Source: Candidatus Zhuqueibacterota bacterium
Lineage (GTDB): Bacteria; Zhuqueibacterota; Zhuqueibacteria; Oceanimicrobiales; Oceanimicrobiaceae
Direction: 5' to 3'
NCBI GenBank assembly: GCA_029261995.1
Contig: JAJDAF010000013.1
Location: 62,001 to 126,000 of the forward strand
DNA: 64,000 bases
The position numbers and the translations under genes were made by a program. Each line of letters begins with the position of its first letter. Within the stretch, counting starts at the first letter, position 1. The notes beneath the pieces were generated by a model that made no database searches, was not told the origin of the DNA, and saw only the letters and a list, made by a program, of their open reading frames with translations. Positions 46,343 through 54,879 of the stretch are shown one piece after another.

Positions 46343-48367
46343 TTACGGGAAGAGCACCTTGATTTCCAGATCGCGGCTGGGCATATCAATTTCGATGCCA
46401 CGCTTATCATAAGCATGAAACGCGCCATCAATCCAGAATCCTGGCTTACTGTGATCCTGAACTTTCTGCAACTTTATGTTTAGCCTGAAGCCTCTTAAAC
46501 GAACTGATGATTCCGCATTATCGATGCCGCTGAGCAATTTCGGTCGTATCTTCAGCTTATTCCATGCGGGTCTGATCCCAAGCATGTGGTGCACAAAAAG
46601 GATGAGGTGCTCGGCCCATGTCCACGGGATGATTCCCACCTGAGGATAGGGTGGAATGGGCCGCGGGCCGTGAAACTCAAACCATGAACCTGATTTTGAA
46701 CCAGGAGCTGACTTCAGCCAATTGAGGGTTCGCCAGACCTTGTCATCTTCTTCCATCTCCAGATAAGCTCTGGCGATGAAAAGGGAGGCAAACGGCCACG
46801 GCCCTGGAGAATCAGGCTCTGAGGTGACATTGTATCGGCCATAGCCGCCACCTTGCCAGCGTTGGTTCCAAAGCGCTTCAACCTCTCGCAGCGTCTTTTT
46901 TGCCAGACTGGATCTTGGATCGATGAATTCAAAGGCTATCGGCAGGGCTGACGAACTATCCGGGTTCAGGTAATGGCTTCCGGGTTCGAGAATTGGAATA
47001 TCCTTCGGTAACTGCGTATCGTTCTCGACATGAACTTCATGCTGGATTTCGCCATTCACATGGCGTCGTTTGATAAAATGTCCATTATCAACGAGTGCAT
47101 ACCGTGGGTCAAATAGCATTGCTTGCTTGATGGCCCCCGCTGCTATTCGCCACTTTTTTGCATCTGTTTTGTGACCCAGAATTTCAGCCAGGTGAGCGGC
47201 GCTCGACAGCCCGATAGACACAAAAAGCTGATACGCCAGTTCCATGCCGTCTTCAATGCCATGCAAGGCATGACGCTCCCAGTACTCTCTTTGATTGTGG
47301 AGCAACGCAGTATCCGGGTGGCGAAACACTCCTTGCAACGGAAAATTCGCCGTCGCACATACCTTCGGCCAGTGGTTCTGAACGATGGATAGATCGCCTG
47401 TCCAATCGACGTAGGTACGAAGGGCTAGAAGCAACTCGCCGTTTTGGTCCAACTCTACTTCTGACGTAGGCCTTTCTTGACTGGAGTCCAGCGTGTCGCC
47501 CCTGTCGGTGACAAACTGCGACAACAACCGATTCAGAATCGTGCCCGCACGTTCAAAATGGCCGGAAACGGTCAGCCCGAATGCGATCATGGATTGATCT
47601 CTGACCCATTCCAGATTGTATTGCCAAATGCTGGCGTCAAGCCTCCCGGAATCGGCAATGTTAGCGGGAAGCTGATTCTTGGCCGACACAAACATGTGAT
47701 CAAGAGTTGGTGAATCGAACCGGCATGAGGTAGTCTTGCCCCAATAGCCGGCCGCATCAGGCCCAACGTCCGGTTGGTTCACCCAACCTAAGTCAACGCT
47801 GATTTCATCCTGCTCTTCAACCAGCCGGTACTCCAGAAAACAGACCTTGTTCTCACTTGGACCAAGGGTAACTTGCTTTTTCAGAGATCGTGCTCGAATC
47901 CCGGTCTGAATGCAAACGGATTCCTGCTCACCCGAACGATTGCTCAAACTGATTTGGCGGATAATCCTGGGACTATCGAGGTCAGGACAATAGAACTTTT
48001 CACTGATATCGAATCTAGCATTTCCCCACTTGGCATCGATTGCCGGGATTGCATCGACATCCGTCCACCCGGCTTCGACATTCAGTGGACTTGGAGACAA
48101 ATCAACATCCTGAGAAGTGATTTTCAGACTTGTTGGGGCCAGGCCACTTTGGGAGTCGAAGGTTAAGGCAGTTCTTTTCGGCCCGAAAACTTCCGGATGC
48201 ATGACCATCAAGCCAATCGCAGTTCCCTCCCCTGAGAGACACAGTTGTACCGCTGCCGTGATACAGCCATTGCCAATAAAAAAGTAGCTGACTCCCTCCA
48301 GGGTAGTCCGAGCATCGGCAGGCCCGATTGATGGATCGTCCGAGTAAAAATGTTCTTCAGCTTCCAC
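46343..48367 (-). CDS. Six-hairpin glycosidase-like protein, cytoplasmic
   Basis: 674 residues from GTG 48367 with GAGGT about 9 bases upstream; no signal peptide. The N-terminal beta domain includes VSYFFIGNGCITAAVQLC. The catalytic-type toroid begins near 230 with SIWQYNLEWVRDQSMIAFGL, where Glu and Asp (EWVRD) resemble the acid motif of GH15/GH94-like enzymes, and continues with LDQNGELLLALRTYVDWTGD and HALHGIEDGMELAYQLF. The C-terminal beta domain ends in IKVLFP. It is probably a glycosidase or phosphorylase on imported oligosaccharide; the family is uncertain. Located 129 bases before the symporter. Confidence 0.7.
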   Translation of the reverse strand: MEAEEHFYSDDPSIGPADARTTLEGVSYFFIGNGCITAAVQLCLSGEGTAIGLMVMHPEVFGPKRTALTFDSQSGLAPTSLKITSQDVDLSPSPLNVEAGWTDVDAIPAIDAKWGNARFDISEKFYCPDLDSPRIIRQISLSNRSGEQESVCIQTGIRARSLKKQVTLGPSENKVCFLEYRLVEEQDEISVDLGWVNQPDVGPDAAGYWGKTTSCRFDSPTLDHMFVSAKNQLPANIADSGRLDASIWQYNLEWVRDQSMIAFGLTVSGHFERAGTILNRLLSQFVTDRGDTLDSSQERPTSEVELDQNGELLLALRTYVDWTGDLSIVQNHWPKVCATANFPLQGVFRHPDTALLHNQREYWERHALHGIEDGMELAYQLFVSIGLSSAAHLAEILGHKTDAKKWRIAAGAIKQAMLFDPRYALVDNGHFIKRRHVNGEIQHEVHVENDTQLPKDIPILEPGSHYLNPDSSSALPIAFEFIDPRSSLAKKTLREVEALWNQRWQGGGYGRYNVTSEPDSPGPWPFASLFIARAYLEMEEDDKVWRTLNWLKSAPGSKSGSWFEFHGPRPIPPYPQVGIIPWTWAEHLILFVHHMLGIRPAWNKLKIRPKLLSGIDNAESSVRLRGFRLNIKLQKVQDHSKPGFWIDGAFHAYDKRGIEIDMPSRDLEIKVLFP

Positions 48368-48443
48368 AGGAATTGACCTCTGGTAGTGCCGGGAAAGCTC
48401 TCAACGACCGCAGGCAGTGTTCTAATGTTCGCATAGAATTCGC

Positions 48444-49463
48444 TCAAAGGCTATTCGTCGTTCTGCCCGCAAAGAGATCACGTCCCTTGACCAGAGCGCG
48501 TATCTTTTCATCCGCAACGGACCGTGGAAGCATCCACATCCCGCAATCCGGGTGTACGTAGTGGATTCTTTCCTGCCCACAGATTTTTGCCGCCGATTCG
48601 ATTCTCTGCGCGATGATGTCAGGAGATTCAACCTGGTTGTCTTTGATGTCGATGACGCCGAGTCCGACACCTATCTCCGGCTTAATCTCCCGCAACATTT
48701 TCTCATCCGTTTTAGGGCGCCTTGCCATCTCCAGAACGACATGGTCGGCTGACAGACTATTGATGAATCCTATCAGAGCATCATAAGTGCCCTGCTGAAC
48801 CGTCTGTCCACCATAATTCCCAAAACAAAGATGCACAGCTTTTCGACCTCTCACATGTTCAAACGCCCGGTTGATTCCCTCGGCTGCAATTGCTGCGTCT
48901 TCAGGATGACCGGTGAGGTTGGCCTCGTCAATTTGAACCACCTCTGCATCTATGCCAACCAACTGGTCGGCAAGAACATCAGCGATAGCCAGGACGAGTT
49001 CAGAGAATTCACCGTAGTAGTCATTTGAAAGCACGCGGGCTAGCATGTATGGACTTGTGATCGTAAACTTCAATGGCGTGCGACTAAGTTGCCGGACAAA
49101 CTCATAATCCTTGAGCAAGTTCAAGTTGCCAGGTCCAAGTTTGTCAACGACGATGCCAGCCGGCTCGCTTCGATACGCCATCCCTTTCTGACTGCGATAG
49201 GCATTCAATTCCTTTCGCGTCAGAGAGGTTCGAATTCCGCTCATGGGGCCGATGAAATAATCAATCATGCCGTTGGTTTCAGCATGATTGATATTCCAGC
49301 GATATAATTCGCCATCAACCAACAGATCCAATCCGGCATTCTCCTGAGTCTTGAACACGACCAATATGGCATCGCGCAGATTATCCTTTGTACTAAAGGA
49401 TCTTAGCCACATGGGCACTGGATAACTTCCAACTGTAGTTGTTTCAGGGGCTTGTGAATGCAT
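48444..49463 (-). CDS. MetE-like protein (cobalamin-independent methionine synthase C-terminal domain only)
   Basis: 339 residues. TTTVGSYPVP starts the barrel, as in the C-terminal catalytic half of MetE; VVQIDEANLTG, VHLCFGNYGGQT (zinc His and Cys) and HVDPDCG-like VHPDCGMWMLPR (second zinc Cys) complete the zinc site. The N-terminal MetE half is absent. Such short proteins can be methyltransferases with other donors, for example methylated thiols or methoxy sugars. It is the first minus-strand gene after the divergent AraC regulator, and so probably the first gene of the long transcript. Confidence 0.82.
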   Translation of the reverse strand: MHSQAPETTTVGSYPVPMWLRSFSTKDNLRDAILVVFKTQENAGLDLLVDGELYRWNINHAETNGMIDYFIGPMSGIRTSLTRKELNAYRSQKGMAYRSEPAGIVVDKLGPGNLNLLKDYEFVRQLSRTPLKFTITSPYMLARVLSNDYYGEFSELVLAIADVLADQLVGIDAEVVQIDEANLTGHPEDAAIAAEGINRAFEHVRGRKAVHLCFGNYGGQTVQQGTYDALIGFINSLSADHVVLEMARRPKTDEKMLREIKPEIGVGLGVIDIKDNQVESPDIIAQRIESAAKICGQERIHYVHPDCGMWMLPRSVADEKIRALVKGRDLFAGRTTNSL

Positions 49464-49495
49464 ATCTCGGCTTTCTCTTAGTTAGTTTATTAGAT

Positions 49496-49545
49496 CGCTA
49501 TCGTGAGAATACTATGGACATGAAGAGCAAGTATCCACGCTATCG
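49496..49545. promoter_or_regulatory. Direct repeat CGCTATCG, possible regulator site
   Basis: CGCTATCG occurs at 49496-49503 and again at 49538-49545, 42 bases apart, i.e. four helical turns on one DNA face. It lies 33-82 bases upstream of the MetE-like start codon, facing the AraC gene. AraC-family proteins bind tandem direct half-sites, so an operator is conceivable; the match is short and could be chance. Confidence 0.3.
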
Positions 49546-49789
49546 GCCAAAACTTGAGAACATGGCCAGAATTTGATACGGTAGATACTTATGCTGTACG
49601 CCTGCTGGCGCAAAGAGTCGCGGTGGATTTCCAGCCAAAGCAGAAGCCGGTGCAACTCGTCGAAGCGGTCAATGTTGACTTTGTCCGAGCTGGCGCTTAT
49701 ATTTGTCGATAGTCAGCAGTTGGTGGTTCTATTTCAGACTTGGCCCTGCGATGACAGTCAGGACTGTGGCTCAGCCAACAGAGAAAAAG

Positions 49790-49818
49790 TTGCTATTATT
49801 AACTACAATTAATACATT
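49790..49818 (+). promoter_or_regulatory. Candidate sigma-70-type promoter for the AraC gene
   Basis: TTGCTA at 49790 and TACATT at 49813 are spaced by 17 bases, about 65 bases upstream of the probable ATG. Both hexamers match consensus moderately, in an AT-rich stretch. Confidence 0.35.
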
Positions 49819-49881
49819 TATGTAGACTATTCTTTGTATGACAGGCACTAGTTTTTTGTACTTAAGGTGAATGGCGAAAAC

Positions 49882-50811
49882 ATGGCGAATTTTGAGCAGC
49901 AAAACCTGCAGGCGACGAAACGCCCCATCTCAATGAATATCCCTGAATACGGAATCTACATCGGCGAGAGCCATCATCAGCCTAATTTCAAAATGGAGCC
50001 CCAATGCGACAACTATACGAAAATCTATTATATGCTGGAGGGCGTGGCTGAGTGCTTTATCGATTCAACGCCGATTCAGCTGGAAAAAGACCACCTTTTC
50101 GTCATCCCTTGCGATACGTGGCATTACCTGAAAGACGATGACAGTAAGCCACCCTCTCTGTACATACTTGCACTGGAACATTCAAGCATGGAGGAATTGC
50201 AGACTTTTTGCCAACAGGTCGAGTTGCTCGACCAGCTTGCACAAGAACACCTCAGACCATTGAGTCATCATGACTATGCGGCCTATGAAATACCAAGGAT
50301 GTTCAGAAAGGTGCTGTACGAACAGCGTGTCAGTCTTGATGGGCATATCCCGGCAATCCAGGCTACGTTGCTAAGTATGGTAGTGGCAATCAACAGAATA
50401 TATGAGAATATTCCCGCGATAGATCAAATAGATTCAATGAACCCCACCTTTGCCAGGATTCAAAAGGTCGCAGATTATATCGCTCAGCATTTTTATGAAC
50501 CCATTTGCATTGAGAATATGGCAAAGATGGCCCACTTAAGCGTTCGACAGTTTACTAACCAGTTCAAGGCCGTTCATGGCGTCACCTTCATACAGTATCT
50601 TCACTATCGACGTATTCACTTTGCACAGCAGCTTTTGGCCGAAACAGACCAACAAATCGCCGCCATTTGTTTCGAGTCCGGCTTCAATGACCTAGCCCAC
50701 TTTTATCGCGTATTTAAGAAGGTGACCAAAGTCTCACCGCGGAAATACCGAATGAATTCGAGAGTCGGTATCTCAGCGCCCGACACGCACGATTTGTCCG
50801 GCGGAGAATAA
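49882..50811 (+). CDS. AraC-family transcriptional regulator with cupin sensor domain
   Basis: 309 residues from ATG 49882; a GTG at 49867 would add five residues. The N-terminal cupin domain has YTKIYYMLEGVAECF near residue 50 and FVIPCDTWHYL. The C-terminal double helix-turn-helix (from about 190) has ENMAKMAHLSVRQFTNQFK and the second HTH IAAICFESGFNDLAHFYRVFK, ending PRKYRM. It probably senses a sugar and activates the divergent catabolic genes. It is the only clear transcription factor in the window, placed at the head of the long minus-strand gene series. Confidence 0.93.
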   Translation: MANFEQQNLQATKRPISMNIPEYGIYIGESHHQPNFKMEPQCDNYTKIYYMLEGVAECFIDSTPIQLEKDHLFVIPCDTWHYLKDDDSKPPSLYILALEHSSMEELQTFCQQVELLDQLAQEHLRPLSHHDYAAYEIPRMFRKVLYEQRVSLDGHIPAIQATLLSMVVAINRIYENIPAIDQIDSMNPTFARIQKVADYIAQHFYEPICIENMAKMAHLSVRQFTNQFKAVHGVTFIQYLHYRRIHFAQQLLAETDQQIAAICFESGFNDLAHFYRVFKKVTKVSPRKYRMNSRVGISAPDTHDLSGGE

Positions 50812-50904
50812 TGTAAGTCATATCTGCCACTGCTTGTCAAGTGAGCCGTTCGTCCGGTCGATCTGTAGTAAAATCCATTCCTCAGTGCCTTTTCTAAAAC
50901 GCAT

Positions 50905-51864
50905 TTAAGCTGCTTGGAAATTTCTTTTGTGTAGTAAATCTGCCTTCCGCATCTCATCTGCTGTATAGCCGGCGGCGTCTGAAGCAGTTGCACACTCGAG
51001 GATTTCCTTCGGACTCTTTGCGCCAGACAACACCAGTGAAACCTCGGGATGGTCCAGTACCCAGCGCATCGCTGCATGAGGCATACTCTTGATTTCATCT
51101 CTTACCAAAAAGGCAAGGCGCTCCACTTGCTCCACTCGTTCGATGATCTCATTCCGCGAGTAACGCGAATTCAAATTATTTGAAGGGAATTCGGTATCTC
51201 TGCTGATGGCGCCGGACAAAAAGCCATTGGCCAGAGACTCCCTGGCTACGATACCGAGGTTTTCTCCCACCAGGAATGCAATTAGATTCCTTGCTTCGCG
51301 ATTAAGCAAACTATAAACCACCTGAACAACATCGATCTTGCGCTCCAAAGCCCAATCGCGTGCCATTTGCTCTGTCTCCTGAAACATTGAGATGGAGTGG
51401 CCAACGAATCCTACTTTGCCGTTATCCTTGAGCCTACCTAACGCTTCCCACACGTCATCATGGATTTCATCCGGACTAAATGGAGAGTGAAAAAACAAAA
51501 TATCGATGCGATCCGTGGCAAGGCGTCGCAGACTGTCTTCAACAGAATTCACGCAGCGTTGAGCGTGGAAATTTGGCTTATTGCCATCCGTCGGGTTGCG
51601 GCCGAACTTACTGGAGACAATCACTGAGTCGCGCTTTCCTGCCAGCGCTCTACCAAGGATTTCTTCCGCAACACCATCTCGCTCACTTGTGCCATACAAA
51701 GGCGCCGTATCAAAAAAATTGATGCCAACGTCAATTGCAGAATGTATGGCTTCAAGCGCATCCGATTCCGACACATCTCCATAAATCTGTGACGCAAACG
51801 CCCAGGTGCCCAAGCCAACTTCGCTGCAGCGAAGCCCTGTCCGGCCTAAAGTGCGATATTTCAT
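50905..51864 (-). CDS. Aldo/keto reductase
   Basis: 319 residues, (beta/alpha)8 barrel. Catalytic tetrad Asp 52 and Tyr 57 (FDTAPLYGTSE), Lys 86 (VSSKFGRN) and His 126 (LFFHSPFS). C-terminal NADPH site VLSGAKSPKEILE. It reduces an aldehyde or ketone, or oxidises a sugar such as L-fucose or D-arabinose in some relatives. Start ATG overlaps the creatininase stop as ATGA with GAGGAG upstream, so they are translationally coupled. Confidence 0.93.
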   Translation of the reverse strand: MKYRTLGRTGLRCSEVGLGTWAFASQIYGDVSESDALEAIHSAIDVGINFFDTAPLYGTSERDGVAEEILGRALAGKRDSVIVSSKFGRNPTDGNKPNFHAQRCVNSVEDSLRRLATDRIDILFFHSPFSPDEIHDDVWEALGRLKDNGKVGFVGHSISMFQETEQMARDWALERKIDVVQVVYSLLNREARNLIAFLVGENLGIVARESLANGFLSGAISRDTEFPSNNLNSRYSRNEIIERVEQVERLAFLVRDEIKSMPHAAMRWVLDHPEVSLVLSGAKSPKEILECATASDAAGYTADEMRKADLLHKRNFQAA

Positions 51865-52565
51865 GCAGAGTACTCCTCAAGAAGCTTGATAATCCTGGGC
51901 ACCGCATTCTGCAGGAAGATTTCCAGCATCTGCTGCCCTTGTTCCGCCGATGCCTTTCTTGGATCTTCGCCCCAAACACCGTCATCATCCAGAGTGGTTT
52001 CGCGCTTGGGAAGCGTTGTCAAATCGACCATTTCCGGCTGAAAGAGAAGTTGAAATGAAGTCTCCCCTCGTGCGGCATGGTCCGCCGTGAATGAACCTTC
52101 CAGTGGCTCTGAATCCGGGAATGCCCATATCCCAACATCAGGATTCTCATCGGAAAACTGATCGACAGCCGTTTTTATGGCTTCGACATGCCCTTCCCCG
52201 TAATGGCCGGTGACCAAAACAATGACCCGGAATCCTTCGTCCGCAAGCTGACACAGATATTCGCGGCACAGCGTTGCCACAGTAGTTGAACTGTGTTCGA
52301 TTGTGTGTTTGAAGCCCTTGTAAGGCTTGATTGTGTCGGTACCCACATAGACTGGCGGCAAGATAACGCCACCGGTCTCTTTCGCCAAAGCCTCACAGAG
52401 GCCACATGCCTTTATGCCGTCCAGGCCGACCGGCGCATGCAAGCTATGCCATTCAAGTGCACCCCAGGGAATGTAGGCTATAGATGCGAGCTGTTGAATC
52501 GCCTCAATCTGGGCCGGCCGCAGTTCCGCGTATTTACCCCAATTCAACTGTTTCACATTTTCCAT
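51861..52565 (-). CDS. Creatininase-family amidohydrolase
   Basis: About 234 residues from ATG 52565 (MENVKQLNWG); the frame runs to 52628 but overlaps the upstream gene. Metal ligands of the family are in place: Glu and His in GALEWHSLHAP, Asp in VGLDG, His in VTGHYGEGH, Glu in RGETSFQL. The family also contains lactone- and amide-cleaving enzymes of riboflavin, F420 and mycofactocin synthesis, so hydrolysis of a cyclic amide or lactone is likely; a sugar-lactone role is possible because the next gene is a dehydrogenase. Confidence 0.88.
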   Translation of the reverse strand: MENVKQLNWGKYAELRPAQIEAIQQLASIAYIPWGALEWHSLHAPVGLDGIKACGLCEALAKETGGVILPPVYVGTDTIKPYKGFKHTIEHSSTTVATLCREYLCQLADEGFRVIVLVTGHYGEGHVEAIKTAVDQFSDENPDVGIWAFPDSEPLEGSFTADHAARGETSFQLLFQPEMVDLTTLPKRETTLDDDGVWGEDPRKASAEQGQQMLEIFLQNAVPRIIKLLEEYSA

Positions 52566-52587
52566 CCAGTTTTGTAAAGAGTTAGCG

Positions 52588-53559
52588 TTACTTTGCTGGT
52601 GACGAGATTCCAAACTGCAGAAGAGCATCAGAAGAGGTGATTTCCTGGACCGCAGGTCTGGCGTCGGACCAATCGACGACTCCCAAAAACATCCGGTAGC
52701 AGTCTAGCTTGAAGTATGCAACCAACCATCGTTTCTGGTCGCGAGAAATCACCTCCATTGCTGTGATGCCTTTCTTGAGCGGGACCGGTTCCTGGTTTGG
52801 CCACTCATGAGGATTGTCCGAAACTACATAGGACCAATATTCATGATGCCCGCCGAAAAAAAGCAGAAACTTACCGCCGATTTCCTGGACATTGCTTGAT
52901 TCGCAATGAGCCAACGTGGAACTAACATACGCAGGACCATCATCAACCCAATTGACCAGGTCCGTCGATTGGGCCCGTGCGACGCACGCCTTTCCCTGTT
53001 TCGTAACAGCCGTATAGTACATCGAATATTCGCCACCCCATTTACACACGTGCGGATCGCGGCAGGCTGATCCCCCTTCGGTCGGGCAAAACGCCCAATC
53101 GAATTCTTCCGGTCGAATAACAGGTTTGTCAGCTACACGTTTCCAGCTTCGCAGATCTCGGGAAATTGCTGCGCCAATTCGCTGTGTATTGTCGATCGCG
53201 CAGCCTGTATAGAACATCCAATATTCGCGATCCTTTTCTAAGATATAAGGAGCAAAAATATGTCCCTCATCCCATGCACCGGGTCGTATATAAAAGCATG
53301 GCTGCATGGTTTTCCACTGCAAGAAATTTTCTGTCGTGGCATGCCCAAACCAAATCTCATTGCCCGGAAGGCAGCACGAAACTCCCGGAGTCCCGGCTAT
53401 ATGAAACAGGTGAAATACGCTACCTGTCTGAACAATGCAAAAATCTTTCAAATAATAACCACGAGGGGCATATCCCACTTGCAGCCAATTTTCCTGATGA
53501 CTTTCTTGCTTTTCCACGGCATCCCGATAACACTCAAAATCTAAGTTCCTGATTTGCAT
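52588..53559 (-). CDS. Five-bladed beta-propeller glycosidase-like protein (GH43/GH32 type)
   Basis: 323 residues, no signal peptide. Propeller repeats are visible: KDFCIVQTGSVFHLFHIAG, APYILEKDREYWMFYTG, ISRDLRSWKRV, ACRDPHVCKWGGEYSMYYTA. The RDPHV motif carries an Asp typical of the GH43/GH32/GH68 clan and ESSNVQEIGGKFLLFFGG a Glu typical of the acid. It should hydrolyse arabinosyl, xylosyl or fructosyl links in the cytoplasm. The start has GAAGGG upstream. Heads a three-gene set with creatininase and aldo/keto reductase. Confidence 0.8.
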   Translation of the reverse strand: MQIRNLDFECYRDAVEKQESHQENWLQVGYAPRGYYLKDFCIVQTGSVFHLFHIAGTPGVSCCLPGNEIWFGHATTENFLQWKTMQPCFYIRPGAWDEGHIFAPYILEKDREYWMFYTGCAIDNTQRIGAAISRDLRSWKRVADKPVIRPEEFDWAFCPTEGGSACRDPHVCKWGGEYSMYYTAVTKQGKACVARAQSTDLVNWVDDGPAYVSSTLAHCESSNVQEIGGKFLLFFGGHHEYWSYVVSDNPHEWPNQEPVPLKKGITAMEVISRDQKRWLVAYFKLDCYRMFLGVVDWSDARPAVQEITSSDALLQFGISSPAK

Positions 53560-53802
53560 TACTGTCCCTTCGTAGGGTTCACAGGCGGTAGGATACCGTT
53601 TAAGTTAATAAACCAAAGCTCTTAATTCAATCAAATTTGAACATTGACCGTAATGACAAAAGATTGCTGCCTGTGATACAAAGATTACGTCTAAATAGAT
53701 CTATTACTTGCAATCCATGCCTAGGTTCTTTTCCTTGCAAAGGCAAACCTGAAATATCTGTGGAAATCGGATATCCTATAGACTTTACATATTCTGGCTC
53801 AA

Positions 53803-54858
53803 ATGAACGCATCATTGTATTTAACATATCTGACGTCAACGCTTATCTTGCTAGGGAGCCCCAAGCAAATGACAGCGCAACACCTCAAAGTAGCAATGCC
53901 CACCGGGTCAAACAATGAAGTAGGAAAAACAACTCTCTACGCGGTCACACGCAGTACGGAGAAATTCCGGATTTTTGGCCGCGACAACCCAACGGTAGGG
54001 CTGTTTACCACGAGTGACAGAGGCAAGACCTGGCAGCACTGGGGATGGCACTATACAAAGTGCTTTTCAGCCACAATTGAGCCAAATAGCGACGGAAAAA
54101 TCATCTATCTTGCTTGCGGAAATGGGGTTCAGAAGTCGAGCGACTCTGGGAAGAATTGGGTCATTACGACTGGCTGGGAAATGACTGAATGTCTAAAAAT
54201 TGCCATCGATCCGGAGAATACCGAGACGGTATATGCCGCAACTGCCTACGGCATTTTCAAGAGCCAGACCGGCGGCCAAAATTGGCAAGAAAAGAACCGC
54301 GGTTTCGAGAGTACATTTACTCCGGATGTTGTGGTTGACCCGCATAATTCACAAGTTATTTATGCGGCTACCGAGGCCGGTATTTACATAAGCACGAATC
54401 GTGCAGAATCCTGGCGGCTCTTGGGACTTCAGGGCAAAGGGATAAGGACAATCACTTACAGCTCCCACACGACAGGAACATTACTTGTCGGCACGGAAGA
54501 TGACGGCATTTTTATTTCAACAAACTCCGGCGAAACCTGGCAAGCAATCAACGACGGATTGGAAAGTCTGACAGTCTACTGTCTGGCTCAGGACCCGCAG
54601 CATGATCGTGTCCTTTACGCCGGAACATTCCGTGGCGGTGTTTTCAAGAGCATTGATGGCGGCAATTCATGGAAGGGCTGCAATACCGGTTTAACCCGGC
54701 TCGATATTCATGCACTTTTGGTTGACCCTACTGACTCTAATGCTATCTATTGCGGCACGATTGGTGGCGGTGTTTTCGTCAGCGAAGATGCCGGCGCTAA
54801 TTGGCGATTTGGTGGCTTGGAGACTTCGCAAGTTTGGGATCTCACAATGCAGTATTAG
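53803..54858 (+). CDS. Secreted BNR/Asp-box repeat beta-propeller protein
   Basis: 351 residues. The N-terminus MNASLYLTYLTSTLILLG is a probable signal peptide ending near MTAQ. At least six Asp-box repeats of the form S-x-D/T-x-G-x-x-W recur every 40-50 residues: SDRGKTW, SDSGKNW, SQTGGQNW, STNSGETW, SIDGGNSW and SEDAGANW, each followed by a long loop. This is a sialidase- or sortilin-like propeller, used for binding or for glycan hydrolysis; the catalytic residues of sialidases are not obvious, so a binding role is as likely. No ribosome site is evident. It leads a plus-strand pair, 21 bases before the next gene. Confidence 0.82.
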   Translation: MNASLYLTYLTSTLILLGSPKQMTAQHLKVAMPTGSNNEVGKTTLYAVTRSTEKFRIFGRDNPTVGLFTTSDRGKTWQHWGWHYTKCFSATIEPNSDGKIIYLACGNGVQKSSDSGKNWVITTGWEMTECLKIAIDPENTETVYAATAYGIFKSQTGGQNWQEKNRGFESTFTPDVVVDPHNSQVIYAATEAGIYISTNRAESWRLLGLQGKGIRTITYSSHTTGTLLVGTEDDGIFISTNSGETWQAINDGLESLTVYCLAQDPQHDRVLYAGTFRGGVFKSIDGGNSWKGCNTGLTRLDIHALLVDPTDSNAIYCGTIGGGVFVSEDAGANWRFGGLETSQVWDLTMQY

Positions 54859-54879
54859 AGCAATGGAAACCGAATTTCT

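Larger units (their letters stand above)
49464..49866. other. Divergent regulatory interval between MetE-like and AraC genes
   Basis: About 400 bases without a supported gene. It should hold the promoter of the long minus-strand series and that of the AraC gene. A direct repeat and one promoter-like pair are annotated separately. A plus-strand open frame of 62 codons (49524-49712) without ATG has protein-like composition (FDTVDTYAVRLLAQRVA) and may be a gene remnant, but nothing supports expression. Confidence 0.5.

Noticed and set aside
49591-49812. Plus-strand frame of 73 codons before the AraC gene
   Set aside because: It covers the probable promoter, and its Ser/Cys-rich translation resembles no protein.
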